13,778 bases of DNA from CAYLZW01 sp964388085 (GTDB lineage Bacteria; Myxococcota; UBA727; CAYLZW01). This document shows, in pieces, positions 1 to 5,695 of the stretch. How positions within the stretch are numbered: position 1 is the first letter of the stretch; every line of letters starts with the position of its first letter. The DNA is taken from positions 1 to 13,778 of the forward strand of contig CAYLZW010000147.1 of NCBI GenBank assembly GCA_964388085.1, written 5' to 3'. Under the pieces are notes generated by a model. It ran no database searches. It saw nothing but the letters and a program-made list of their open reading frames with translations, and had not been told where the DNA came from. Both the position numbers and the translations under genes were made by a program.

Positions 1-1
1 G

Positions 2-1024
2 TCACCGCTGGTTCGGCACGCTCAAGGGAGCGGGTCGTGGCGCGTCGTCGTCCCGCTGTTCGCAGCCACGCTCTCGGCGCTCCTTCTCCTTCTCCTGTTC
101 ACCGCCCTGTTCGGCGCTCGCACGGCGCACGCGGCCTTCGCGCGCGGGCTCCTGCAGCATCCGCTCGACCTCACCCAGCTCGAGGACCTTCCCCTCGGCC
201 GTGACGGCGCGGCGGCCGTCGTCACCGACGACGCGCTGTACGTCGCCGGCGGCGCCGGTAAAGACGGCGCTACCGGCCGGCTCGAGCGCTACTCGTTCGC
301 GAGCGGGCGCTGGGAGACCATCAGCAGCGAGCTGATCCCGCGCCGTCATCACGCGGCCGTCGTCGTGGACGAGCGCCTCTATCTGTTCGGCGGACGCGGC
401 GCCCAAGGGCCCATCGCCGACGTGGAGGTGGTCGATCTCGCGAGCGGCGTCGTGCGCCTCGCCGCCGCCATGCCGACGCCTCGCTACTTCGCGAGCGCCG
501 CGCTGCACGACGGGCGCGTCTACGTCGCCGGCGGCACGCTCGGCTGGGGGCGCATGGACGTCGTCGAGATGTACGACCTCGCCCACAACGAGTGGTACGT
601 GGCCCCGCCCCTCGGCGTCGCGCGCGACACCCAGCTCGTCGAGGCCGGCGGCGCGCTCTACGCGCTCGGCGGCTACACCGGCGGCAGGAGCGAGGTCAGC
701 ACCGTGGTCGAGCGGCTCGAGGGCGCGCGCTGGGTCAAGGTGGCCGAGATGCCGAAGCCGACGAGCTCCTTCTCGGCGGCCGCGGCCGACGGGCTCATCT
801 TCACGTTCGGCGATCACCGCGATCCCGGCCGCGTGCTGCGCTTCGATCCGTCGTCGCTGCGCTGGGCCGAGCTCGAGGTCGGCTTCTTCCCGCGCCGGCA
901 CAGCGCTGCGGCCGCGCTCGGATCGCGCATCTTCGTCGTCGGCGGTAGCCAGCGCGGCAGCGAGCACAAGCTCGGCACCGTCGAGCGCTTCGAGCTCGGC
1001 GCCAAAGAGCAGGGCGCGCTATAG
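2..1024 (+). CDS. Kelch-repeat beta-propeller protein, signal peptide or anchor, 5' partial
   Basis: The reading frame is open from the left edge (frame of base 2) to a TAG at 1022-1024, giving 340 visible residues. No ATG, GTG or TTG occurs in frame before the GTG at 365, and that GTG lies inside a kelch repeat, so the true start is upstream of the window. Visible residues 14-37 form a hydrophobic segment after Arg residues, followed by a cleavage-like T-A-H-A. This reads as a signal peptide or N-terminal anchor. About six kelch-type units follow, each with a double glycine after a hydrophobic strand (YVAGG, YLFGG, YVAGG, YALGG, a degraded FTFGD, FVVGG) and most with a later aromatic residue, as in a single six-bladed propeller. 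Such propellers usually bind proteins or sugars; no catalytic motif is visible. The next gene starts 7 nt downstream, suggesting co-transcription. The kelch assignment is firm; the function is unknown. Confidence 0.85.
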   Translation, partial: SPLVRHAQGSGSWRVVVPLFAATLSALLLLLLFTALFGARTAHAAFARGLLQHPLDLTQLEDLPLGRDGAAAVVTDDALYVAGGAGKDGATGRLERYSFASGRWETISSELIPRRHHAAVVVDERLYLFGGRGAQGPIADVEVVDLASGVVRLAAAMPTPRYFASAALHDGRVYVAGGTLGWGRMDVVEMYDLAHNEWYVAPPLGVARDTQLVEAGGALYALGGYTGGRSEVSTVVERLEGARWVKVAEMPKPTSSFSAAAADGLIFTFGDHRDPGRVLRFDPSSLRWAELEVGFFPRRHSAAAALGSRIFVVGGSQRGSEHKLGTVERFELGAKEQGAL

Positions 1025-1031
1025 GGAGCGG

Positions 1032-1946
1032 ATGACGCAGGGGCCCATGCTGCTGGCGATGTTCGCGCTCCAGAGCCTCGCCGCGGCTCCGCCCTCGACG
1101 ACGAGGTCCTCCCCCGTGCCGCCGCCGTCACCGCCCGCGCTCGCGCCCGCGCCCGCGCCCGCCAAAGCGGCGGGAGCGCGCGTGGTGCGCCCCTTCGCGT
1201 CCGCCTTCGGCACCGTCTACGTCGTCGACGAAGGGCATATGCGCTTCTTGCGCTTCGACGATCCCGACGCGGCCGATCAGAGCGTGCTGAACCTTCGAAA
1301 GCCCGACGACGTGGCGCTCGAGTACGTGCGCGTCGCGGCGCTCTCGCTGGCGCTCGCCAAGGCGCCGAGGCGCGTGCTCGTCATCGGCATGGGCGGCGGC
1401 ACCTTCACCCGGATGGTGCGCCGGCACGTCACGTCCGCGGTGACCGACGCGGTGGAGATCGATCCCGTGGTGGTCGAGGTCGCCAAGGACTGGTTCGGCC
1501 TCGTCGAGGATCAGCGCACGCGCGTACACATCACCGATGGCGCGGCCTTCCTCGCCAGCGCGCGCGGCAAGTACGACATCATCTTTCTCGACGCCTACGA
1601 CGGCGAGGACTTCCCCGCGCACCTCGCGAGCGAGGCCTTCTTCCGCCTCGTCAAAGGGCGGCTCGGCGAGGGCGGCGTCGCGGTGATGAACCTGGCCGTC
1701 GAGGACGAGAAGATCGCGGCCGGCATCTTCGGCCGCTGGCAGGCGGTGTTCCCCTCGTGTCTGCGCGTGCGCGAGCCGGTGTACGGCAACGTGCTCGCCT
1801 TCGGACGCGAGCAGGACCCCCACTGGGACGCGGGCGAGCTGCTGCAGCGGGCTCGGGCGGCCGATCGCGCCTACGGCCTCACCTTCCAGAGCGAGACCTT
1901 CGCGCGCTCCGCCACCGACTGCGAGGTCCCGAAGGTCACGCGTTGA
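1032..1946 (+). CDS. Spermidine-synthase-like (SpeE-fold) SAM-binding protein
   Basis: The 304-residue frame has the Rossmann core of the spermidine synthase/methyltransferase superfamily. Motif I (VIGMGGGTFT) is at about 117-126, an acidic loop VEIDP at 141-145, DG at 169-170, and YDIIFLDAYDG at 181-191. True aminopropyltransferases usually have GGGDGG and a DSxDP-type motif. Here these read GMGGGTF and DAYDGEDFP, so a different substrate is likely and I give no gene symbol. Residues 6-49 are a hydrophobic stretch without positive charge, then an Ala/Pro-rich linker, before the fold begins near residue 51. ATG 1032 follows AGGGAG (1023-1028) by only 3 nt. ATG 1047 is another option. GTG 1182 is in frame, with GGGAG 5 nt upstream, and would give a compact 254-residue cytosolic protein. 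It lies 7 nt behind the kelch gene, probably in the same operon. Confidence 0.8.
   Translation: MTQGPMLLAMFALQSLAAAPPSTTRSSPVPPPSPPALAPAPAPAKAAGARVVRPFASAFGTVYVVDEGHMRFLRFDDPDAADQSVLNLRKPDDVALEYVRVAALSLALAKAPRRVLVIGMGGGTFTRMVRRHVTSAVTDAVEIDPVVVEVAKDWFGLVEDQRTRVHITDGAAFLASARGKYDIIFLDAYDGEDFPAHLASEAFFRLVKGRLGEGGVAVMNLAVEDEKIAAGIFGRWQAVFPSCLRVREPVYGNVLAFGREQDPHWDAGELLQRARAADRAYGLTFQSETFARSATDCEVPKVTR
1172..1184 (+). promoter_or_regulatory. Alternative ribosome binding site and GTG start for the SpeE-like gene
   Basis: GGGAG at 1172-1176 stands 5 nt before an in-frame GTG at 1182. This spacing is better than that of the upstream ATG at 1032. Use of this site would remove the Ala/Pro-rich extension and leave just the Rossmann domain. 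This is seen in the sequence; actual use is inference. Confidence 0.35.
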
Positions 1947-2116
1947 CGCGCGGCTCCGCGCTCGCGCTCGCAAACGACGCGGTGTAGGCGCGACGCGCCC
2001 GATTCTCGACGACGATGCGCGACGATGTCGTCGACGGGCAGCGTCGAGCCGCCTCACCGCGTAGCGGATCCCCTCACTGAAATTGCTCGCGACCCTACGC
2101 TGCTCTCGCAACTCTA

Positions 2117-2140
2117 CCGGGTGGGAAGCGGCCCACCCGG
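2117..2140. other. 9-bp perfect hairpin in the 1947-2354 intergenic region
   Basis: CCGGGTGGG (2117-2125) pairs perfectly with CCCACCCGG (2132-2140) around the loop AAGCGG. It lies 170 nt after the SpeE-like stop and 215 nt before the lipoprotein start. No T-tract follows on either strand, so it is not a classic intrinsic terminator, though it may act as a weak one. A smaller hairpin (GCGCG/CGCGC, 1948-1961) sits directly after the SpeE-like stop. Apart from these, a short CGACGA/TCGTCG palindrome (2020-2033) and the promoter candidate at 2313-2327, I see nothing in 1947-2341. Confidence 0.45.
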
Positions 2141-2312
2141 AAGGTGATGCAGCGCTTCGCCGCGGCAGGTGAGCGCGCTTTGCCGCTTTCTCCGTCGCTG
2201 AGCGCGATCGCGCGACGCGTCGTCCGAAGCTTGCGTGCGCCGGGGAGAAGCGCGCAGCTCTTGACGTGGCGCCTCGCCTCTTCCTCGATCGCGGGAACAA
2301 CCCGATCGTTGG

Positions 2313-2327
2313 TGGCACGATTACTGT
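2313..2327 (+). promoter_or_regulatory. Candidate sigma-54-type (-24/-12) promoter
   Basis: TGGCACG at 2313-2319 matches the -24 core of sigma-54 promoters exactly. At the correct spacing the -12 element reads CTGT (2324-2327) rather than TTGC, so the usual GC dinucleotide is GT. Transcription would begin near 2338, just before the ribosome binding site of the lipoprotein gene, giving a very short leader. Sigma-54 promoters are common in myxobacteria. No activator-binding repeat was recognised upstream. The half-match makes this tentative. Confidence 0.3.
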
Positions 2328-2342
2328 GTGATGCGCCTCCCA

Positions 2343-2348
2343 AGGAGG
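2343..2348 (+). promoter_or_regulatory. Strong Shine-Dalgarno that sets the lipoprotein start
   Basis: AAGGAGGTG at 2342-2350 is a nearly full complement to the 16S rRNA 3' end. It is 6 nt (counted from AGGAGG) before ATG 2355. The upstream in-frame GTG 2328 and ATG 2331 lie before it and are therefore unlikely starts. Confidence 0.85.
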
Positions 2349-2354
2349 TGCGTG

Positions 2355-2948
2355 ATGACCAAGATTCCAGCGGTAGTTCTCTTGGGTGGTGCCGTCGCTT
2401 TCCTGACGGCATGCGGCAGCGGCGAATGTCTGTGGGACAGCGAATGTGGCGCGGGCGCAATGTGCGCGGCCGACGGACAGTGTCTGCCTCAGGATGGATT
2501 TGACAATGGTGTGCCGCCCGTCGCCGGCGGCATCTACGCCGAGGGCGTCGCCGTGTCCGAGGCGGCCCTGCGCGGTGACATCGGCGGGGAGCACGGCATG
2601 GACGGCCCCGCGCATCGCGTGGAGATCTACGAGTGGGACCTCGGCACCGATGTGCTCGTGTACTCGCCCGACGGTGACGCGTTCTCGTTCATCTACCTCG
2701 ACCAGCCGCTCAGCCGTCTGCCCCTCGGCACGACGACCTACCCGGCCGGCCGCGCGGTGGACGGCGTCGAGATCAACGGTCAGCTCTGCATCACGGGCGG
2801 CGGCTACGACGTGCCCACGTCCGAGATCGAGGTCACGGTCCGCGAGGGCAGCGACGGTGAGCGCGACTACAGCTTCGACGCAAAGACGGCGGGTGACGAT
2901 TGGGCCGTGACCGACGTCAGCGTCGGTCCCGCGGCCGTGGGTGGCTGA
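2355..2948 (+). CDS. Small lipoprotein with an N-terminal C-x5-C motif
   Basis: From ATG 2355 the protein is 197 residues long. Residues 1-19 form a lipoprotein signal with Lys3, a hydrophobic core and the lipobox L-T-A-C (Cys20), so the mature protein should be anchored by lipid. Directly behind it lie Cys25, Cys31, Cys37 and Cys43, each five residues apart, a small disulfide-knot pattern also seen near the anchor of the large lipoprotein at 9550-5696. The rest (about 50-197) is rich in beta-type residues, Gly and Asp, with one further Cys in an LCITGG stretch. I recognise no domain there, and binding or structural roles are only guesses. The gene stands alone on the plus strand, facing the glycosylase gene. 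The start is set by a perfect ribosome binding site. Confidence 0.8.
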   Translation: MTKIPAVVLLGGAVAFLTACGSGECLWDSECGAGAMCAADGQCLPQDGFDNGVPPVAGGIYAEGVAVSEAALRGDIGGEHGMDGPAHRVEIYEWDLGTDVLVYSPDGDAFSFIYLDQPLSRLPLGTTTYPAGRAVDGVEINGQLCITGGGYDVPTSEIEVTVREGSDGERDYSFDAKTAGDDWAVTDVSVGPAAVGG

Positions 2949-3047
2949 GGTCTCGAGCGGCATGGGTTCCGGTCGCGGTGGTCATGGGGTGGCTGTGCTT
3001 CGATGCTCCGGTGTGGTCGTGGTCGTGGTCGTGTGACCCAGGGGTGG

Positions 3048-3091
3048 GGCCAGGTGGCGGTGGCTGCGACGAGCGGCGCCGCCACCTGGCC
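3048..3091. terminator. 13-bp inverted repeat between convergent genes
   Basis: GGCCAGGTGGCGG (3048-3060) and CCGCCACCTGGCC (3079-3091) pair perfectly around an 18-nt loop. The repeat lies between the lipoprotein stop (2948, plus strand) and the glycosylase stop (3130, minus strand), where a bidirectional terminator is expected. There is no T-tract on either side, so termination may need Rho or another factor. The same gap holds 3.5 copies of the hexamer GTGGTC (3013-3033), probably simple-sequence slippage. Confidence 0.45.
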
Positions 3092-3129
3092 GTCTCGCGC
3101 GCACCTGCACGTCGGTCCTGCGCGCTCCG

Positions 3130-4077
3130 TCAGCGCTTGCCGCGTGGCTTCGTGGACGGCGCCGGCTTCGTCGCCGTCGTGGGCCGCGTCGACTCGAGCT
3201 CCTCGATCGTGCGCGGCCAGTCGGACTTCAAGAGGCGCGAGAGCGAGCGATCCGCCAGCAGCTTGCCGCCGGTCTGACAGCGCGGGCAGTAGTTCGTCTC
3301 GTTCTCGGCGTGCACGATGCGCTGCACGGCGGTGCCGCAGACGGGGCAGGGCAGCTTGTAGCGCCCATGCACGGCCATCTCCTCGCGGAAGGCCGTCACC
3401 TTCTCGGGGAAGCCGGCGCCGGTCTCCGCGCGCAGCCGATCGGTCCACTCGAGCAGCACCGCGCGCGCGGCGTGATACAGGCGCGTGCGCTCGTCCTCGT
3501 CGAGGTTGCCGACGAGCCGCACGGGCGAGAGCCGCGCGCGATGCAAGATCTCGTCGGAGTACGCGTTGCCGATGCCCGAGAACAGGCGCGGATCGGTCAA
3601 CGAGCGCTTCAGCGTGTGGCTCTCCGAGAGCAGGCGCTCGCGAAACGCGGCCTCGTCGCTCTCGAGCACCTCGAGGCCGCCGCGCTCGAACGACGCGAGC
3701 GCGTCCTCGCCGCGCACGACGTGGAGGGACGCGCGCTTCTTCTTGCTCGCCTCGCGTAGCAGCAGCGTGCCGGACGAGAACCAGAAGGCCGCGAGGCCGT
3801 TCACCGCCGGCGGCTTCTTCTCACGCTCGTCGCTCCAGCCGAAGCGGCCGGCGATCATCAGGTGGATGACCAGGAACAGCTCGTCCTCGAGCTCGAGCAC
3901 GACGCGCTTGCCGAGGCGACGCAGTCCGAGCACGCGCTTCCCGAAGGCGTCCTCGAGCTTCGGCTGCGCCGTCCGCAGCAGAAACGGGCTCGCGATCTTC
4001 GCACCCTCGAGCACCTCACCGCCGACGCGCCGCTCGAGCGCCTCGAGGTACACCGTGATGTCGGGGAGCTCGGGCAT
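3130..4077 (-). CDS. Fpg/Nei-family DNA glycosylase (formamidopyrimidine-DNA glycosylase-like)
   Basis: This 315-residue protein should remove oxidised bases from DNA and cut the abasic site (base excision repair, cytosol/nucleoid). After Met removal the N-terminus is Pro-Glu (PELPD), the family's catalytic Pro and Glu. Lys57 matches the conserved hairpin Lys of E. coli Fpg, and HLMIAGRFG is at 72-80. The helix-two-turn-helix region carries GIGNAYSDE at 168-176, with Asn171 for phosphate binding. A C-terminal zinc finger uses Cys244, Cys247, Cys264 and Cys267. The Arg that normally precedes the third Cys (Arg258 in E. coli Fpg) is Asn259 here (AENETNYC), and PELPDITVY replaces PELPEVE, so it may be a distinct Fpg/Nei clade rather than MutM itself. 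A Lys/Thr/Pro-rich tail (297-315) follows. The start lies 4 nt after the SDR stop with no clear ribosome binding site, suggesting translational coupling. Confidence 0.93.
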   Translation of the reverse strand: MPELPDITVYLEALERRVGGEVLEGAKIASPFLLRTAQPKLEDAFGKRVLGLRRLGKRVVLELEDELFLVIHLMIAGRFGWSDEREKKPPAVNGLAAFWFSSGTLLLREASKKKRASLHVVRGEDALASFERGGLEVLESDEAAFRERLLSESHTLKRSLTDPRLFSGIGNAYSDEILHRARLSPVRLVGNLDEDERTRLYHAARAVLLEWTDRLRAETGAGFPEKVTAFREEMAVHGRYKLPCPVCGTAVQRIVHAENETNYCPRCQTGGKLLADRSLSRLLKSDWPRTIEELESTRPTTATKPAPSTKPRGKR

Positions 4078-4081
4078 CGGC

Positions 4082-4840
4082 TCAGTCTTTCAGCGGCGGT
4101 CCGAGGTGATCGAGCACGAAGCGCGTGGTGCCCTCGAACGCCACCGGCAGCTGGTTCATCCAGGGATAGATGACGCGCGCGCGCTTCTTCTCGACGGCCT
4201 GGCGCACCTTGCGCGCGAGCACGTCGGCGTATCCCGGGCGATAGAGCTTGGCGATGCCGGGCAGGTCGAAGCGCTCGAAGGCCGTGTCACCCATCTCGGT
4301 GCGGATGTAGCCCGGGTAGACGGTGACGACGTTCACGCCGCTGCCGCGCAGCTCGATGCGCATCAGCTCCGAGGCCCGCGCGAAGCCGGCCTTCGAGGCC
4401 GCGTAGTGCACCATGCCGCGCATGGGCGCGTAGGCGGCGGCGGACGCGAGGTTCACGACGGTGCCGCGGGCGCGCGCGCGCATTCCTGGCAGCACCGCCA
4501 TGGCGAGTCGCAGCGGCGTCTGCAGGTTCAAGATGAGCTGGCGATCGGCGTCCGCCGGCGAGATGCGATCGAGGCGCTCCACCGTCTGCACGCCGGCGTT
4601 GTTGATCAGGACGTCGACGGGGCCGTGCGCCTCCTCGGCGCCGGCCAGAAAGCCGCTCGCCTCATCGACGAGGCTGAGGTCCTGCTCGACGAGGTGGGCC
4701 GGGCCGCCGGTCTCGCGCGCGAGCTGCTCGAGCAGCCCCCGCCGGCGCGCGACCAGCGTGAGCTTGGCACCAACCTTTGCGTACTCGTGGGCGAGCGCGC
4801 GCCCGATGCCGGCGGAAGCACCTGTGATGACGACATGCAT
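4082..4840 (-). CDS. Short-chain dehydrogenase/reductase (SDR family, classical type)
   Basis: This 252-residue protein is an NAD(P)H-dependent oxidoreductase of unknown substrate. The cofactor-binding TGASAGIG is at 6-13 and NNAG at 80-83. The catalytic tetrad is Asn105, Ser133, Tyr146 and Lys150 (HYAASK). PGYIRTEM follows at 176-183, the usual substrate-side segment. Length and order fit a complete classical SDR, and Arg32-Arg34 after the second strand suggest NADP(H) preference. The C-terminus (225-252) is Trp/Pro-containing and short, like SDRs annotated as fatty-acyl or steroid-type reductases, but the substrate cannot be assigned. It is first in a probable operon with the glycosylase; no functional link is evident. 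No good ribosome binding site precedes the ATG at 4840, and a strong hairpin (4852-4881) ends 11 nt before it. Confidence 0.92.
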   Translation of the reverse strand: MHVVITGASAGIGRALAHEYAKVGAKLTLVARRRGLLEQLARETGGPAHLVEQDLSLVDEASGFLAGAEEAHGPVDVLINNAGVQTVERLDRISPADADRQLILNLQTPLRLAMAVLPGMRARARGTVVNLASAAAYAPMRGMVHYAASKAGFARASELMRIELRGSGVNVVTVYPGYIRTEMGDTAFERFDLPGIAKLYRPGYADVLARKVRQAVEKKRARVIYPWMNQLPVAFEGTTRFVLDHLGPPLKD

Positions 4841-4851
4841 GCAGCGAAGCT

Positions 4852-4881
4852 AGGGCGTGTCCCGAAAGGGACACAAGCCCT
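4852..4881. promoter_or_regulatory. Strong hairpin with GAAA tetraloop in the divergent leader
   Basis: GTGTCCC (4857-4863) pairs with GGGACAC (4868-4874) around GAAA, a stable GNRA loop on the plus strand. AGGGC (4852-4856) then pairs with GCCCT (4877-4881), giving 12 base pairs with an AA bulge. In RNA, bases 4856-4863 could instead pair with 4887-4894 (GGGACGCG, one G-U), so two exclusive folds are possible. It lies 11 nt upstream of the SDR start and about 135 nt upstream of the DUF2058 start. It could be a leader control element or a dispersed palindromic repeat. Confidence 0.5.
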
Positions 4882-4926
4882 CCTTGGGGACGCGCCCGAA
4901 CGCGATCTGCGCGTCCGCCATACGCG

Positions 4927-4949
4927 GGATGCGGCGAGAGGTCGCATCC
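4927..4949. other. Second 7-bp hairpin in the divergent leader
   Basis: GGATGCG (4927-4933) and CGCATCC (4943-4949) are a perfect inverted repeat around a 9-nt loop. It sits between the GAAA hairpin and the DUF2058 start. It might belong to the same structured element or act as an operator; there is nothing to decide between them. Confidence 0.35.
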
Positions 4950-5007
4950 GGCGCGCGACACCTGATCCGCGCCCGCGTGGGTAGGCTACGCTGGAGGGCT
5001 GTTCGTC

Positions 5008-5012
5008 GGAGG
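5008..5012 (+). promoter_or_regulatory. Ribosome binding site favouring GTG 5018 for the DUF2058 gene
   Basis: GGAGG at 5008-5012 overlaps the first base of the upstream GTG candidate (5012), so it cannot serve that start. It is 5 nt before the in-frame GTG at 5018, which is therefore preferred and gives M-L-D-L-K-A-K. Confidence 0.7.
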
Positions 5013-5017
5013 TGCTC

Positions 5018-5677
5018 GTGCTCGATCTCAAAGCGAAGCTCCTTCAGGCTGGCCTCGTCACCGAGGATCAGGTCCAGAAGGTGGAGAGCGAGGAGGCCCT
5101 GGCCAAGGAGCGCAAGGCCGCGCGCAAGCAGCAGGCCGGCAGAAAGGCGAAGGGCGGCAGAGGCGGCGGCCGTACGCAGGCCGCGGGCGGCGCCGGCGAC
5201 GACGAGCGCTGGCAGCGCCGCATCGCCGAGCTCAAAGAGGCGCCGAAGAGCGAACAGTACGAGACCATCCGCGGCTGGGTGCAGCGCACGCGCCTCGATC
5301 AGGCGAAGGGGCTGCCGTCCGACGAGGCGGACCGCTTCCACTTCACCAAGCACGACGGACACATCAGCTGGCTGACGCTCGAGCCCGACGCCAAGAGCGC
5401 GCTCAGCGAGGGCAAGGCGGGCATCATCGCCTTCATGTCGCACAACGGCCTCACGCACTGCGTGGTGCCGAGCGACGTCGCGCGCGACGTCGGCGCCGTG
5501 CGGCCCGAGTGGGTGCGCCACCTCGACGGCTTCGAGGTCGAGACCCGGGCCCCCGAGGCGCCGGCGACGAGCGACGAGATCACGGCGACGGAGGCCGAGG
5601 CCAGGGGGGATGACGCCGGCGGCGGCGACGACAGCGCCAGCGGCGACGACAGCGGCCGCGCACCAAGCGCCGGCTGA
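5018..5677 (+). CDS. DUF2058 family protein (YaiL-like)
   Basis: From GTG 5018 the protein is 219 residues long. The N-terminus, LDLKAKLLQAGLVTEDQVQK, matches the E. coli YaiL/DUF2058 opening in pattern (a short helix, then 'LLKAGLV'). A Lys/Arg/Gln/Gly-rich basic segment follows (about 28-56). The core at 62-172 includes FHFT, HISWLTL, and GIIAFMSHNGLTHCVVPSDVA, which corresponds to the YaiL 'YAIIPASVA' strand. The tail (174-219) is acidic and Gly/Asp/Ser-rich, and looks disordered. The family's function is not established; the basic segment suggests contact with nucleic acid or ribosomes, which is inference. It diverges from the SDR gene across a hairpin-containing leader and faces the giant lipoprotein gene, with 18 nt between the two stop codons. 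Confidence 0.82.
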   Translation: MLDLKAKLLQAGLVTEDQVQKVESEEALAKERKAARKQQAGRKAKGGRGGGRTQAAGGAGDDERWQRRIAELKEAPKSEQYETIRGWVQRTRLDQAKGLPSDEADRFHFTKHDGHISWLTLEPDAKSALSEGKAGIIAFMSHNGLTHCVVPSDVARDVGAVRPEWVRHLDGFEVETRAPEAPATSDEITATEAEARGDDAGGGDDSASGDDSGRAPSAG

Positions 5678-5695
5678 GCGAGACGGTTGCCCGGG

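Noticed and set aside
2..967. 321-residue minus-strand open frame
   Set aside because: It is antisense to the kelch gene, with Arg/Glu/Ala-rich content and no recognisable fold.
365..1024. Starting the kelch protein at the GTG at 365
   Set aside because: The frame is open to the left edge and the upstream part encodes a hydrophobic export segment and the first kelch unit, so this GTG is internal.
2328..2354. GTG 2328 or ATG 2331 as the small lipoprotein start
   Set aside because: Both lie upstream of the AGGAGG at 2343-2348, which points to ATG 2355; the extension would also weaken the signal peptide.
1128..2963. 611-residue minus-strand open frame
   Set aside because: It is antisense to two well-supported genes, is Arg/Ala-rich with no domain, and follows from high GC third positions on the other strand.
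3013..3033. GTGGTC hexamer repeat as a CRISPR or regulatory iteron
   Set aside because: Only 3.5 copies of a simple hexamer, with no spacers and no nearby replication or cas gene; likely slippage.
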